The notes beneath the pieces are model-generated. The model was not told where the DNA came from. It saw only the letters and a program-made list of their open reading frames with translations, and did not search any database. From positions 1 through 41,102 of the forward strand of contig CAZENQ010000020.1 of NCBI GenBank assembly GCA_964513655.1: a DNA stretch of 41,102 nt, in the 5' to 3' direction. This document shows positions 17,565 to 26,748 of the stretch, in pieces. The DNA is from G020350405 sp964513655. GTDB lineage: Bacteria > Planctomycetota > Phycisphaerae > Sedimentisphaerales > Anaerobacaceae. A program made the position numbers and the translations under genes. Position 1 is the stretch's first letter, and each line of letters opens with the position of its first letter.

Positions 17565-18800
17565 TTACCAGTCCGGCCAGAACCGTTGCTCCATCCAGTT
17601 GTCCGCAAATAGCGCGTAGTCCGCGAAGTTCACAAACCTTTGGAGCTTTGCCTCTGGGTCGGTCAGATTGGCAGCTGATGGCACAGGCCCGTAAACATTT
17701 GTGGGGGTTCCTGAATCAGCCGCTGTATAGCCCGTTGTCTCATCGAACTCGTAGTGGTACACCGGAGCCGGGTTAGGGTCTGCTGTCTGATAGGCCAGGT
17801 CGTTAACGTCATTGAAATCCAGAGCGTAGGCATATATCCGGACATCGTCTATAGCGCCTTTGAAATAACCTCCCTTATCATCGCTGCCAATAACGAAGTG
17901 GTCAGAAAAATTCTTCTGTATTGAATGCGCTTCTACGTTCCTTAGCCCCGTCTGCAGATTGCCGCCGGCCTCTCTCTTATACAACGTGGCTCCGCACGGG
18001 TCCACTGCCAGAGCGATGAAAGTCCAGACGCCATCCATTATATCAACGCCTGCATCCCACTGCCACTCTTCCGTGCCGCAGGACCAGTCGTAGCCTAAGC
18101 CGTCCGGGCCGCCGTACGCCGAACCGTAAACGCCTATCTCGCTGGCATCATCACCGCAGCCTTCGGCCTCTTCTCGGCTGCTCACTACGCCTACCCATCT
18201 TGTCATACCAACGATTGGCTTTATCCAGGCTGTTATTGACATAGATCCAACGCCGTAAAGACGCGGGTCGGTAACCGTGATGTCATAGTCAGACTCCCCG
18301 TTAACGTCTATCGCGCCATTTATATGCCCGGTAACCCAGTGCGAAGTTTCATCCGGAAAGCCCGTCAACGTAGCTGGCCGGTTCTCGGTGAGGGTGTCGC
18401 CGTCCTGCATGCCCCAGTCGGTTGCAATTACGTCGAGGTCCTTATAATCAACGTTGCAATCCTCGGTGAAATCGCCTGCAAGCTTGCCCATCTCCGGCCT
18501 GCATCGCGACGGATACAGCCGGATGTCGTCAACGTACATATAACCTATGTCCTCCATCGCCTTCGTTTGTCCGGTCTTTTCAGCGCCGCCGATACCGATG
18601 GTGAATCTGTCAATCGCCGAAAGCGTCACGCCGCACGCGTCGATGATGCCTAAGTCGATGTTCCACTCATACCAGCCGTCAAAAGAAGCCATTTCAGGCC
18701 GCGAGTAAAGGACATAGCCGCTGACGCTGTTGATATCTTCCAGTTCAACCCATGGTTGCGCGCCTTCCCACTCCACGACACCCTTTCCGTCGGCATACAT
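17565..18800 (-). pseudogene. C-terminal part of the interrupted LamG surface protein (copy B)
   Basis: The frame continues directly from the 18813-20435 part after the TGA at 18813-18815. It encodes the end of the DDFESY domain, a dockerin-like CNVDYKDLDVIATDWGM segment, a LamG domain (GSMSITAWIKPI to FKGAIDDVRIYAYAL) and the C-terminal NFADYALFADNWMEQRFWP. It aligns throughout with residues from about 560 onward of copy A. No ribosome binding site precedes its first ATG (18800), so it is probably not translated alone. Confidence 0.7.
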
Positions 18801-18812
18801 CTCTTGGACATT

Positions 18813-20435
18813 TCATGGGTCGCCCCGCATGTATAAAAACAGCGCCTTGACCCCGCCGATTGTCCAGTCCGAGCCGATATCCAGCTCACTCAGGTCCTGA
18901 ACGTCGAATTGAGAGCCTTTAAGCTTGCCGGACTTTGTGCTTATATTCTCGAACATCAGCATCGCCGCCTGGCTGTCCGGCTCCCGAACAAGGTTCGGGT
19001 CGTTCTCACGATAGATTGTTCCATCGCTGCCGTTAAAACGATAATCTTGCCATACGTTCCACAGCGCCGTGTTGTTCCCGTACGACTCGAAGTCGTCCAC
19101 TACAAGGAACATACCTACCGTGAAGCCCCAGACGTCTCCTTTGACGAAAGTACCCGCAGTCTCATTGACCTCGTCAATACGCCAGTAATACCGCCTGTTT
19201 ACGACAAGAGCTCCCGGTGAATAACTCTCTGTACCGACCGTCAGAGGAGGCGCCTTGTACTCCGGAGAGTTCGTGTTTGCGTCGGCTACCGCCTGCGCAT
19301 CGGTGCCGAAGTAAACAAGGTGGGTCTCTGCCTCGGCGCCCGCTGTCCACTCAAGGTTCAGACCAAGGAAGATTACATCCGTCTCACCGTCTTCCGGGTA
19401 CGGGTCATACGCGTGGCCTTCCACTCGGAAGCTCCACACGTCACCTTCCCACGGAGGCGTAAGAGGACCGACGTAGCCGGTGTTCACCTCGGTTATCTTC
19501 CAGTAGTATGTCTCGCCTAACACAAGCGGCCCCGCCGGTGTATAGCTGCACGGGTCTTGAGTGCTCTTGTAGATGCCCGTCGTATCGGTGCTGTCTGCAT
19601 TGGCCACTGCCGTCTCATCGTCACCGAAGTAAACCTCGTGCTGGTCAGCGTATACGCCGGGCTTCCACGTCAGAGTCGGGTTCTTCGTCACAAGTTCCTC
19701 GCCGTCCTCTGGGCTCGGGTCATAAGCCTCTGTCGCCCAGTCCCACGTAAGTCGAACGTCGTCGAGCCACGCCCAGCTGCTGCCGGGGTAATCGCCTGCC
19801 CACGGAGAGCCGAGCTTGATGCCCAATTTCTCGCCGAGGTAGGATGCGCCCGTCTCCGCTACAAATGTAGCCGTCAGGCCGTACTCCCAGTCGTCTAAGC
19901 AGTTGTCGGGACCAAGGCCGCAGTCGTATTCGTAACCCGTCACGATGTGCACCGTCTGCGAAAGTTCAACGTGGCATACATCGGGAGTGCACGGGTCGCT
20001 CAGGTAGTAGAACGATGCCCTGATGGGCTGCGTGTTCCCGTACCCATACCACCCGGTCATGCTGTCGAACGTAAGCGTGTACTTGTACCCCGCTGTGATG
20101 TCCTCGTCCGTAAGCTGGTAAGCAAACGTCCCCATGTCTAAATAGCAGACTACATTGCCGTCCGGAAATACGTGCCAGTCACGACAGTCGTCGCACATTC
20201 CTGGTACGCCGCAGTTTACGTCCACACCCGACCAATCCGGATTCGCAGCGCCTAATTCCGCGCCCCCGCTCCACTCTAATACTCCGTCCAGTCCGGTGTG
20301 GCAGGTCACCTGGTTCACCTCGTCGGCCCACTCGAAGCTCGGGTTGTTCACCTCGATGGCCGTCTGCGCCTGCACTGCAGCGCTCAGACTAAGCACCAAA
20401 ACAATTGAAATTAAAAAACCTGGTCTTTTACACAT
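18813..20435 (-). CDS. Secreted LamG-family surface protein, N-terminal part up to an in-frame TGA (copy B)
   Basis: A 540-residue product from ATG 20435 (same AAGGAGGA site and near-identical signal peptide as copy A). It contains the N-terminal beta domain, two Fn3-like repeats and the start of the DDFESY domain, then stops after ALFLYMRGDP. Copy A reads ALFLYVRGDPCNAQ there: the Cys codon TGC corresponds to TGA. Read through, the whole protein would be 956 residues against 959 in copy A. A nonsense mutation or sequence error is most likely; selenocysteine insertion cannot be excluded but a redox role is not expected in this domain. Confidence 0.75.
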   Translation of the reverse strand: MCKRPGFLISIVLVLSLSAAVQAQTAIEVNNPSFEWADEVNQVTCHTGLDGVLEWSGGAELGAANPDWSGVDVNCGVPGMCDDCRDWHVFPDGNVVCYLDMGTFAYQLTDEDITAGYKYTLTFDSMTGWYGYGNTQPIRASFYYLSDPCTPDVCHVELSQTVHIVTGYEYDCGLGPDNCLDDWEYGLTATFVAETGASYLGEKLGIKLGSPWAGDYPGSSWAWLDDVRLTWDWATEAYDPSPEDGEELVTKNPTLTWKPGVYADQHEVYFGDDETAVANADSTDTTGIYKSTQDPCSYTPAGPLVLGETYYWKITEVNTGYVGPLTPPWEGDVWSFRVEGHAYDPYPEDGETDVIFLGLNLEWTAGAEAETHLVYFGTDAQAVADANTNSPEYKAPPLTVGTESYSPGALVVNRRYYWRIDEVNETAGTFVKGDVWGFTVGMFLVVDDFESYGNNTALWNVWQDYRFNGSDGTIYRENDPNLVREPDSQAAMLMFENISTKSGKLKGSQFDVQDLSELDIGSDWTIGGVKALFLYMRGDP

Positions 20436-20824
20436 TCTGTTCCTCCTTAAAAATAAAATATTAAAAAACGTTCTTTGGCTATAAGCCAAAACTCACGTTG
20501 TCCTCGGCAACTGCGAACCTCCGTGCTACGAGCACGAATAACCTTCGCATATTTTCCATTAATAATTCGCAACTGCTTCAAACAACTTCCAACAAAACAG
20601 GTAACAAAGGCCGGAACCTGTCTTTGCACCTGCCTAAAAAACTTTTTTCAAGGGATGACTGTCTCCTCCTTCTTGGGCGTGTGGACCAATCGAAGATAAA
20701 CCTCGCCGTGCTGCGATTGACCCTTCCGTAACTCACCCACACACCGCACCTCCAAATACGCATTCATCTTCCCCAAAAACTAAGACTTTCTAATCTTAGA
20801 GACCAATAATCCACATGCTTCTTA
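20436..20824 (-). ncRNA. Structured 5' leader of LamG gene copy B
   Basis: Counterpart of the leader at 16775-17163, with its first 167 nt (20436-20602) identical. Inner hairpin 20522-20536, TGCGAA partners reading as TTCGCA at 20544-20549 and 20566-20571, terminator-like hairpin 20474-20490 with its T-run at 20463-20468. Upstream of 20602 the two leaders differ, mostly in loop positions of the next stem. Confidence 0.45.
20463..20490 (-). terminator. Terminator-like hairpin inside the leader, copy B
   Basis: Same 7-bp stem TTTGGCT-TAT-AGCCAAA with following TTTTTT as in copy A, just before the ribosome binding site of the copy B gene. Confidence 0.5.
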
Positions 20825-20830
20825 CCCTTA

Positions 20831-20859
20831 TTTGTACCACCTTGTCCAATAAATGTCAA
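20831..20859 (-). promoter_or_regulatory. Promoter of LamG gene copy B
   Basis: On the minus strand TTGACA (20859-20854) and TACAAA (20836-20831) with a 17-base spacer, as in copy A. Upstream, the TTGCGACA pair is at 20964-20971 and 20986-20993. Confidence 0.6.
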
Positions 20860-21247
20860 GAAAAATTTACCCCAATCCCGCATTTTTAGCCAAAAACGCC
20901 CAAAATCCCTAACTTTTGCCTTTGAAAGACCTTACAAGCATTAAATTTGCCTTAAAACACCTGTTGCGACAACCACTTTACCGTTTTGCGACAATCCCCT
21001 CCGCCGCGAATCCCCCCGCCCGGACTATGTCGCTTTTTCCCCGCAGCACGCTCAAATATACCCCGAAAAATATGAAATCTGCGGAACAAATGCCCTCCCT
21101 CACGCATCTTACATGCCAAAACCTGCAAAACGCCGCGCCCGGCCGTTTAGTGCTTGAAATTATGACCATTCTGTGCTATTGTAAAACAGGTTGAGTGGTG
21201 TTTTTATAGAAAACTATCTTAATAGCACTAACACAAGGACTTTCCTT

Positions 21248-22048
<801 letters not shown>

Positions 22049-22155
22049 CTGCCCGGCTCCCTCCCGTTTATTTATTTGATTTACAACTGCATCTCCGAAT
22101 ATACTTTACCTGCGAAATACCACAGTAAAACCGTCCGCGCTCAGGAGAACAGAAA

Positions 22156-23397
22156 ATGAATACCACTCGCCGCGATTTCCTAAAGGCCGCCGCTGCACTT
22201 GGCCTAACCTCAACACAGTTATTAAAAACGACTAAGACCTTCGCCGCCGAAAAGCCGCAGAGCCAAAATAAACTAAAAAGCGGCCATAAGATAATGCCCC
22301 TGCCTGCCGGCCTCAGAATCAAATCCCTCGAAACCTTCACCCACGGCCACGTCAGCATCGTCCGCGTCACAACCGACGATGGCTCCCAAGGCTTCGGCCA
22401 AATATCTACCTACGACGCCGACATCGCCGCAACCGTCTTCCACCGGAAAATCGCCCCCCACGCCCTCGGCACCGACCCCGCCGATATCGACTTCCTCGTC
22501 GACACATGCATCGAGGCAAACTACAAATACCCCTGGTCATACGTCTGCCGCGCCCTCTCCGGCCTCGACACCGCTATTTGGGACCTCCTCGCCAAAAAAC
22601 AAAATAAGAGCGTCTGCGAACTATTCGGCGCGAAACCAAAACCCATCGTCGCCTACGGCTCATCCATGCGAAGGGACATCACCCCCAAAGACGAGGCCGA
22701 CCGCCTCCTCCGCCTAAGGGACTCCCACGGCTACCGCGCGTTCAAAATCCGCGTCGGAAAGGTCAACGGCCACGACCAGGACGAGTGGCCCGGCCGAACA
22801 GAACAGCTCGTCCCAACAGTAAGAAAGGCCCTCGGAGACGACGTCGCACTCCTCGTCGATGGTAACAGTTGCTACACACCACCCAAAGCCATCGAAGTCG
22901 GCCGTATCCTCGAAGCTAACAACATCGCCCACTTCGAGGAACCATGCCCATACTGGGAATTGGAATGGACTGCACGGGTGACCGCCGCACTGAATGTCCC
23001 CGTCGCCGGCGGAGAGCAGGACAACGACCTCGCCCAGTGGCGCCGGATGATAAAAATGCCCGCCGTCGACATCGTCCAGCCCGACATCCTTTATGTCGGA
23101 GGACTCACCCGCGCCCTCCGTGTCGCCGCGATGGCCCATGATGCCGGCATGCCCTGTGTCCCCCATTCCGCCAACCTCGCGATGGTAACCCTCTTCACAC
23201 TCCACATGCTCGCTATTATCCCGAACGCCGGCCCGCACATCGAGTTCGCCATCGAACCTTGGCCCTGGCAGTTCGGCATCTTTTCCCCCGAACTAAAAGT
23301 AAAAGACGGCCTCGTAAACTTCCCCTCCGCCCCCGGCTGGGGTGTAACAATAAACCAAAACTGGCTCAAAAAAGCAAACCGACAAGTATCGCAATAA
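22156..23397 (+). CDS. Tat-exported enolase-superfamily protein (mandelate racemase / muconate lactonizing type)
   Basis: A 413-residue protein. The start MNTTRRDFLKAAAALGL is a twin-arginine signal, so the folded enzyme is exported to the periplasm. The barrel has K197-I-R199 where the family has its KxK catalytic lysines, metal ligands D235 (LLVDGN), E261 (HFEEPCP) and E287 (GGEQ), and H337 in PCVPHS with D310 upstream. Such enzymes abstract the proton alpha to a carboxylate, typically dehydrating or racemising sugar acids. Replacement of the second lysine by arginine suggests His-dependent chemistry as in some sugar-acid dehydratases; the substrate is unknown. AGGAG precedes ATG 22156. Codon third positions are strongly C-rich compared with the pilM region. 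Confidence 0.82.
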   Translation: MNTTRRDFLKAAAALGLTSTQLLKTTKTFAAEKPQSQNKLKSGHKIMPLPAGLRIKSLETFTHGHVSIVRVTTDDGSQGFGQISTYDADIAATVFHRKIAPHALGTDPADIDFLVDTCIEANYKYPWSYVCRALSGLDTAIWDLLAKKQNKSVCELFGAKPKPIVAYGSSMRRDITPKDEADRLLRLRDSHGYRAFKIRVGKVNGHDQDEWPGRTEQLVPTVRKALGDDVALLVDGNSCYTPPKAIEVGRILEANNIAHFEEPCPYWELEWTARVTAALNVPVAGGEQDNDLAQWRRMIKMPAVDIVQPDILYVGGLTRALRVAAMAHDAGMPCVPHSANLAMVTLFTLHMLAIIPNAGPHIEFAIEPWPWQFGIFSPELKVKDGLVNFPSAPGWGVTINQNWLKKANRQVSQ

Positions 23398-23422
23398 CGC
23401 TTTGCCTACTGAGTTCTGTCCC

Positions 23423-24013
23423 TTATGTTTCCACCAGCCACATCTCTGCAAAAACTCTTAGGTCAAGTTCATCGATAAAGTTGTCTTTCGGCTCTGAGAT
23501 GTCACACGCCGCGTCCCAGTTATCGTCACTGGGGCCGCTCTTCCACGCCTCCGCAATATAACTAAAATCAAAAAAGTCAACAAAGCAGTTTGCGTTGATG
23601 TCCCCAACGCTCGTTGTCTCACAGTAGAATACGGTAAATTCTGCCTCCTGTGTGTACGTCCCTGGCTCATTTGGGTCTTCGATAACTCTTGCGTAAACCG
23701 TATAGGTCCCCTCGCCTAACGGCCCGACATACTCTGTCTGCGACCACGGCGTAACGGTCGGCAGGCAGATTATTTTAGCAGGAGGATAGTCAAGAATGAC
23801 ATCAATGTAAACGTCGTTGCCCGCCACCGAGGAATTTGAATCATTCGGTATGCAGGTATCCGGCCATTGCCCTCTGAACGTTATTGCTATAATGTCGGAT
23901 GTGCCTGGCTTTTGCGGAACAACTTCCGTGTAGTCCGGCGGCCAGCCCACTCCATACACCGGCCCTGCTGTTACTACAACCACCAAAAACGCGATTTTTA
24001 CCGCTGCCTTCAC
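23423..24013 (-). CDS. Small secreted protein with a C-terminal dockerin-like motif
   Basis: A 196-residue protein. Start is GTG 24013, with GGAGG 7 bases upstream; it gives a clean signal peptide (KAAVKIAFLVVVVTAGPVYG). The longer frame to 24112 lacks a ribosome site. The middle is a beta-rich domain (YTVYARVIEDPNEPGTYTQE). The C-terminus has two EF-hand-like halves: GDINANCFVDFFDFSYIAEA and, later, DNFIDELDLRVFAEMW, as in dockerin-like tails of Phycisphaerae secreted proteins. It converges with the enolase-superfamily gene, 25 bases away. Function unknown; cell-surface attachment is inferred. Confidence 0.7.
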   Translation of the reverse strand: MKAAVKIAFLVVVVTAGPVYGVGWPPDYTEVVPQKPGTSDIIAITFRGQWPDTCIPNDSNSSVAGNDVYIDVILDYPPAKIICLPTVTPWSQTEYVGPLGEGTYTVYARVIEDPNEPGTYTQEAEFTVFYCETTSVGDINANCFVDFFDFSYIAEAWKSGPSDDNWDAACDISEPKDNFIDELDLRVFAEMWLVET

Positions 24014-24111
24014 CTTGCGTCCTCCACAATGACGCTTATCATCCGGTATTCTACCACAATACTGCCTCACTGTCAACCAGAAAATCACGCCATTATTCCC
24101 GGAAATCGCCA

Positions 24112-24143
24112 AATTTCAGATTAGAGATATGTAGTCTGAAATT
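24112..24143. repeat. Perfect 9-bp inverted repeat
   Basis: AATTTCAGA (24112-24120) and TCTGAAATT (24135-24143) with a 14-base spacer, about 100 bases upstream of the dockerin-like gene start. The rest of 24014-24318 shows no gene. Confidence 0.4.
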
Positions 24144-24318
24144 CTCCCGCACCCGCCTCCGGCGTAACAATAAACCCGACTGTCCTCGCAAAAGCCTCCC
24201 ACCAGGTCTCTAAATAGACTTGTCATCCCCACCGACATACGCTCCACGTTCTACGAACCACGACCCACGAACATGCCCCCCAACTTCCCGCTATGATTAT
24301 TTTTAATCGTTTTTTTTG

Positions 24319-24348
24319 TTGACCCACCGTCAGTCCTCCTCATATAAT
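24319..24348 (+). promoter_or_regulatory. Promoter of the cold-shock gene
   Basis: TTGACC (24319-24324) and a perfect TATAAT (24343-24348) with an 18-base spacer. It predicts a leader of about 97 nt, in keeping with cold-shock mRNAs; the leader holds a small hairpin TGGCC-GTTACCA-GGCCA just before the ribosome site. Confidence 0.65.
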
Positions 24349-24452
24349 CATGCCTGCTGGAGCATATTCTCCCGTCTCTCAAGAATATCCTCTTAAACAA
24401 AATCCGAGAGACATAATTTATATGGCCGTTACCAGGCCAAAGGAGCACTATA

Positions 24453-24656
24453 GTGAGTACAGGTACAGTAAAATGGTTTAACGAGAACAAAGGCTTTGGG
24501 TTTATCACCCCCGATGACGACAGTGGTGACTTGTTCGTGCATCACTCCGAAATCAAGGGCGGCGGATACGCCACACTTCAGGAAGGCCAGACGGTCGAGT
24601 TCGAGGTCGGACAGGGCAAAAAAGGCCCCTGCGCCACCAACGTAATCCCCGGCTGA
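24453..24656 (+). CDS. csp: Cold-shock protein, CspA family
   Basis: A 67-residue single cold-shock domain. The RNA-binding motifs are present: RNP1 KGFGFITPD and RNP2 DLFVHHSEI, with GTVKWFNENKGFGFI at the start. These proteins bind single-stranded RNA and DNA and melt secondary structure in the cytoplasm. The start is GTG 24453, 8 bases after AGGAG. A strong promoter and a terminator hairpin flank it, so it is monocistronic. Confidence 0.95.
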   Translation: MSTGTVKWFNENKGFGFITPDDDSGDLFVHHSEIKGGGYATLQEGQTVEFEVGQGKKGPCATNVIPG

Positions 24657-24684
24657 GCCAAATCAGCTTCCTCGAAAAACCAAC

Positions 24685-24710
24685 GGGCTCCGATTAAAAC
24701 CGGAGCCCGC
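24685..24710 (+). terminator. Terminator of the cold-shock gene
   Basis: CGGGCTCCG (24685-24693) and CGGAGCCCG (24702-24710) form a perfect 9-bp GC-rich stem followed by CTTCATTTTC, 28 bases after the stop codon. Confidence 0.85.
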
Positions 24711-24800
24711 TTCATTTTCACCTCGCATCCCCCCCATTTACTCATCCACGCTTCACGCTCTACGAACCACCAACTACGAACTTACCTCAATGGGCACGGA

Positions 24801-25060
24801 CTACTCACCGAATTCTGCCCAGGTATCCCCCGCCATATCGCATTCGCAATCTTGCCTGTCCTGAGCGAAGTCGAAGGGTCTGCCAGAAAGCATTCGCTAT
24901 CGAACGGTCCGCACATTCACAACCCCGTCAATATTGATATCTCCAAGAAGTGCTGTCCCGAACACTGCCTCCACTTGCCCCGTATTGCCGTAATCCTCTC
25001 CTGTAATCGTTACCCTGACCGTAAACACCTGCCCTGAGTCAGACAGACCCACCGACTCCA
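24801..25060 (-). pseudogene. Decayed C-terminus of a secreted dockerin-type protein
   Basis: On the minus strand one frame reads SGQVFTVRVTITGEDYGNTG, QVEAVFGTALLGDINIDGVV (a dockerin-like start), an in-frame TAG at 24897-24899, a short repeat insert translating as RPFDFAQDRQ, then CECDMAGDTWAEFGE and a stop at 24801-24803. The insert is the common CTGTCCTGAGCGAAGTCGAA repeat (about 24857-24882), flanked by GCATTCGCAATC and GCATTCGCTATC. The first part lies directly after a terminator-like hairpin and has no start. It appears to be the broken end of a protein related to the dockerin-like gene at 23423-24013. Confidence 0.45.
24845..24900. repeat. Short dispersed repeat insertion with flanking near-direct repeats
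   Basis: The core CTGTCCTGAGCGAAGTCGAA is a small repeat known from many environmental genomes, where its translations appear as LSEVEGS or RPFDFAQDRQ. Here it is bracketed by GCATTCGCAATC and GCATTCGCTATC, which look like a target duplication. Confidence 0.5.
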
Positions 25061-25062
25061 AA

Positions 25063-25108
25063 AACAACGGGGCCTGTACCGAACTAATCAGCATAGGCCC
25101 CTGTTGTT
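25063..25108. terminator. Third copy of the LamG-type terminator hairpin
   Basis: AACAACGGGGCCTGT and GCATAGGCCCCTGTTGTT pair imperfectly around ACCGAACTAATC. The loop and stem match the hairpins at 13820-13857 and 17492-17529, but no intact gene ends here. Confidence 0.5.
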
Positions 25109-25370
25109 CTTCATCGCAGGTGCTATGGCGGCAGATGACTAACTCCCAAGTAGGACGCGCAATCTCGCATAAAAGTATTCTGCGCAAAAAGTCAAAACTT
25201 TCGCGCAAAATGGCGTTTACTTTGTGCTGGAAATCCCTTAATATCATAGAATAATGGTGGATTAAGGCTTAAAATTTTAGTCCGAAGGCAAAATTCGCCG
25301 AACAGTAAGCGGCCTTTGCGCATCTTATAACCCAGAGCCAAAGCTGCGGTTTAAAGAAGGGACATTATTT

Positions 25371-26210
25371 ATGAGCAAAAAACGGGCCTTTACACTGGTA
25401 GAGCTGCTGGTAGTAATTGCCATTATTGCCCTTCTTATGTCAATATTGATGCCGGCCTTGGCGCGAGTGAGGGAACAGGCAAAGGCGGTCCTGTGTCAAT
25501 CCAACCTCAGACAGATGGGCGCGGCCTTCGACATGTATACCAGTGATAACGACGGCTATTTCCAGCAGGGCTGGGAGGGTCTGCCGGTTGATGGTTGTTA
25601 CGGTTGTGAAAAGCCATGCTCCCATTGGTGGATACACACCGTCAGGCCATACTACGGCAGCCCCGATGTGTGCCTTTGCCCGATGGCGGTCAAAACCGGC
25701 TGGGAACAGGATGAAAGCTATTATTGGGAGTCAGGTGCTACGTTTTTAGCCTGGTCGGGTCACGGTTGGTTAGGACCGGCGGGTGAGGTTTACGGCAGCT
25801 ATGGAATAAACGGCTGGGTAGAACACAATCAATGCCCGGATGAATCCCGACGCACGGGTGCCCGCAGATGGAGGCACTCCGCTGTCCGCGGTGCAGGCAA
25901 CATTCCGCTGCTCTTGGATGCGCCGTGGATTGACTGCTGGCCGATGGACGACGACGAGCCCGCTGCCTATGACGACCAGCTCTGGCAACAAGGCAGTCAC
26001 ATGGCACGCTTTATGAAGGACCGACACAACGGCGGTATACACGCCGTGTTTGTGGATTACAGCGTCCGATGGATAGGACTCAAGGGAATGTACACCCTCA
26101 AATGGCATCGAGAGTTCGATGTAATCGGCACATATACCTTAGCCAGCGGCGCCACCAAGGCACTCTGGCGGTCGAAAGCTGAGTGGATGGCAAACCTCAA
26201 AGACTACTAA
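25371..26210 (+). CDS. Pseudopilin-like secreted protein, paralog 2
   Basis: A 279-residue protein with leader MSKKRA and FTLVELLVVIAIIALLMSIL, the same membrane segment as paralog 1, again with alanine before the predicted cleavage site. It shares the CLCPMAVKTG, HNGGIHAVFVDYSVRWIG (H-X9-D) and LKWHREFDV motifs and ends in WMANLKDY. AAGGGA precedes ATG 25371. The upstream 100-190 bases contain spaced GCGCAAAA motifs (25181, 25202). Its function should be that of the other two copies: an exported pseudopilin-like subunit or substrate. Confidence 0.85.
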   Translation: MSKKRAFTLVELLVVIAIIALLMSILMPALARVREQAKAVLCQSNLRQMGAAFDMYTSDNDGYFQQGWEGLPVDGCYGCEKPCSHWWIHTVRPYYGSPDVCLCPMAVKTGWEQDESYYWESGATFLAWSGHGWLGPAGEVYGSYGINGWVEHNQCPDESRRTGARRWRHSAVRGAGNIPLLLDAPWIDCWPMDDDEPAAYDDQLWQQGSHMARFMKDRHNGGIHAVFVDYSVRWIGLKGMYTLKWHREFDVIGTYTLASGATKALWRSKAEWMANLKDY

Positions 26211-26412
26211 TAACAACCTCCCCGCCCCGCGCCTTTTACCCAACACCGCCAGTTTCTTACGCTGTTCATCATTGAGACCAATTCGCTTTCTTCCTGACTT
26301 TTCCCGCAGTATCTTATTTTCTTCTTTTCAAATACTCTTTTTCCTCTTGTTGATGCCGGTTTACCCAACCAGCTAACATCATCAACAGTATTGTCTGTGG
26401 TCGAATTCTCAT
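26211..26412 (-). pseudogene. Frameshifted N-terminal remnant of an integrase-core transposase
   Basis: From ATG 26412 the minus strand reads MRIRPQTILLMMLAGWVNRH QQEEKEYLKR and then, after a frameshift near 26320, EENKILREKSGRKRI and LNDEQRKKLAVLGKRRGAGR. This is the recognisable N-terminus of a large family of DDE integrase-core transposases (MLAGWVNRHQQ...YLxEENxxLREKLG...RLNDEQRRRLA). It is cut off at the stop of the pseudopilin gene, so the catalytic core is gone. It marks past insertion of a mobile element. Confidence 0.7.
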
Positions 26413-26448
26413 ATGGCTCTCTCAAGTGTTTAACAAAAAGCCGTACTT

Positions 26449-26522
26449 TCATTCCGTGCTTAGTTTGTCATTCCGTGCTTGACACGGAATCTCCCCTTGT
26501 CATCCCGTACTTGATACGGGAC
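26449..26522. repeat. Tandem small palindromic elements
   Basis: ATTCCGTG-CTTGA-CACGGAAT (26470-26490) and ATCCCGTA-CTTGA-TACGGGA (26502-26521) are two copies of the same hairpin with compensated stems, preceded by a half copy (ATTCCGTGCTT, 26451-26461). Such GTCATnCCGnnCTTGA hairpins are known as dispersed intergenic repeats in several bacteria. The rest of 26523-26748 shows no gene. Confidence 0.65.
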
Positions 26523-26748
26523 CTCTTCCCTAACCCCTCACCCCCTAATTAAGCCTTCCCGGCCTTCGACGTTCCATGTTCGACGTTCAACGCCCCTGCC
26601 CACGCCTCGTGCGCCTCAACTGACAAAGCATTCCCTGTCCTCGGTCCCCTCTCCTCGTCCTCTCCCTGCAAAATCACCAGTCTATCTAACCGAGACAATC
26701 CACACAATTACGCCAAAAACAAGGAAAATCAGAGGACTTGCGCTATAC

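Larger units (their letters stand above)
17483..20993 (-). repeat. Tandem duplication, unit B (interrupted copy)
   Basis: Second unit of the duplication described at 13811-17333. Gene, leader, promoter and upstream motif match; the coding part has diverged most and carries an in-frame TGA. Confidence 0.9.

Noticed and set aside
18813..18815. Alternative genetic code (TGA or TAG as sense)
   Set aside because: Both codons terminate well-defined genes such as mlaF (TGA) and mlaE (TAG) in the same window.
22714..23238. 174-residue minus-strand frame inside the enolase-superfamily gene
   Set aside because: Product of the strong C bias at third codon positions; the plus-strand frame has all catalytic motifs.
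25061..25247. Upstream half of the 116-residue minus-strand frame
   Set aside because: It reads straight through a terminator-like hairpin and has no start signal; only the part after the hairpin looks like protein.
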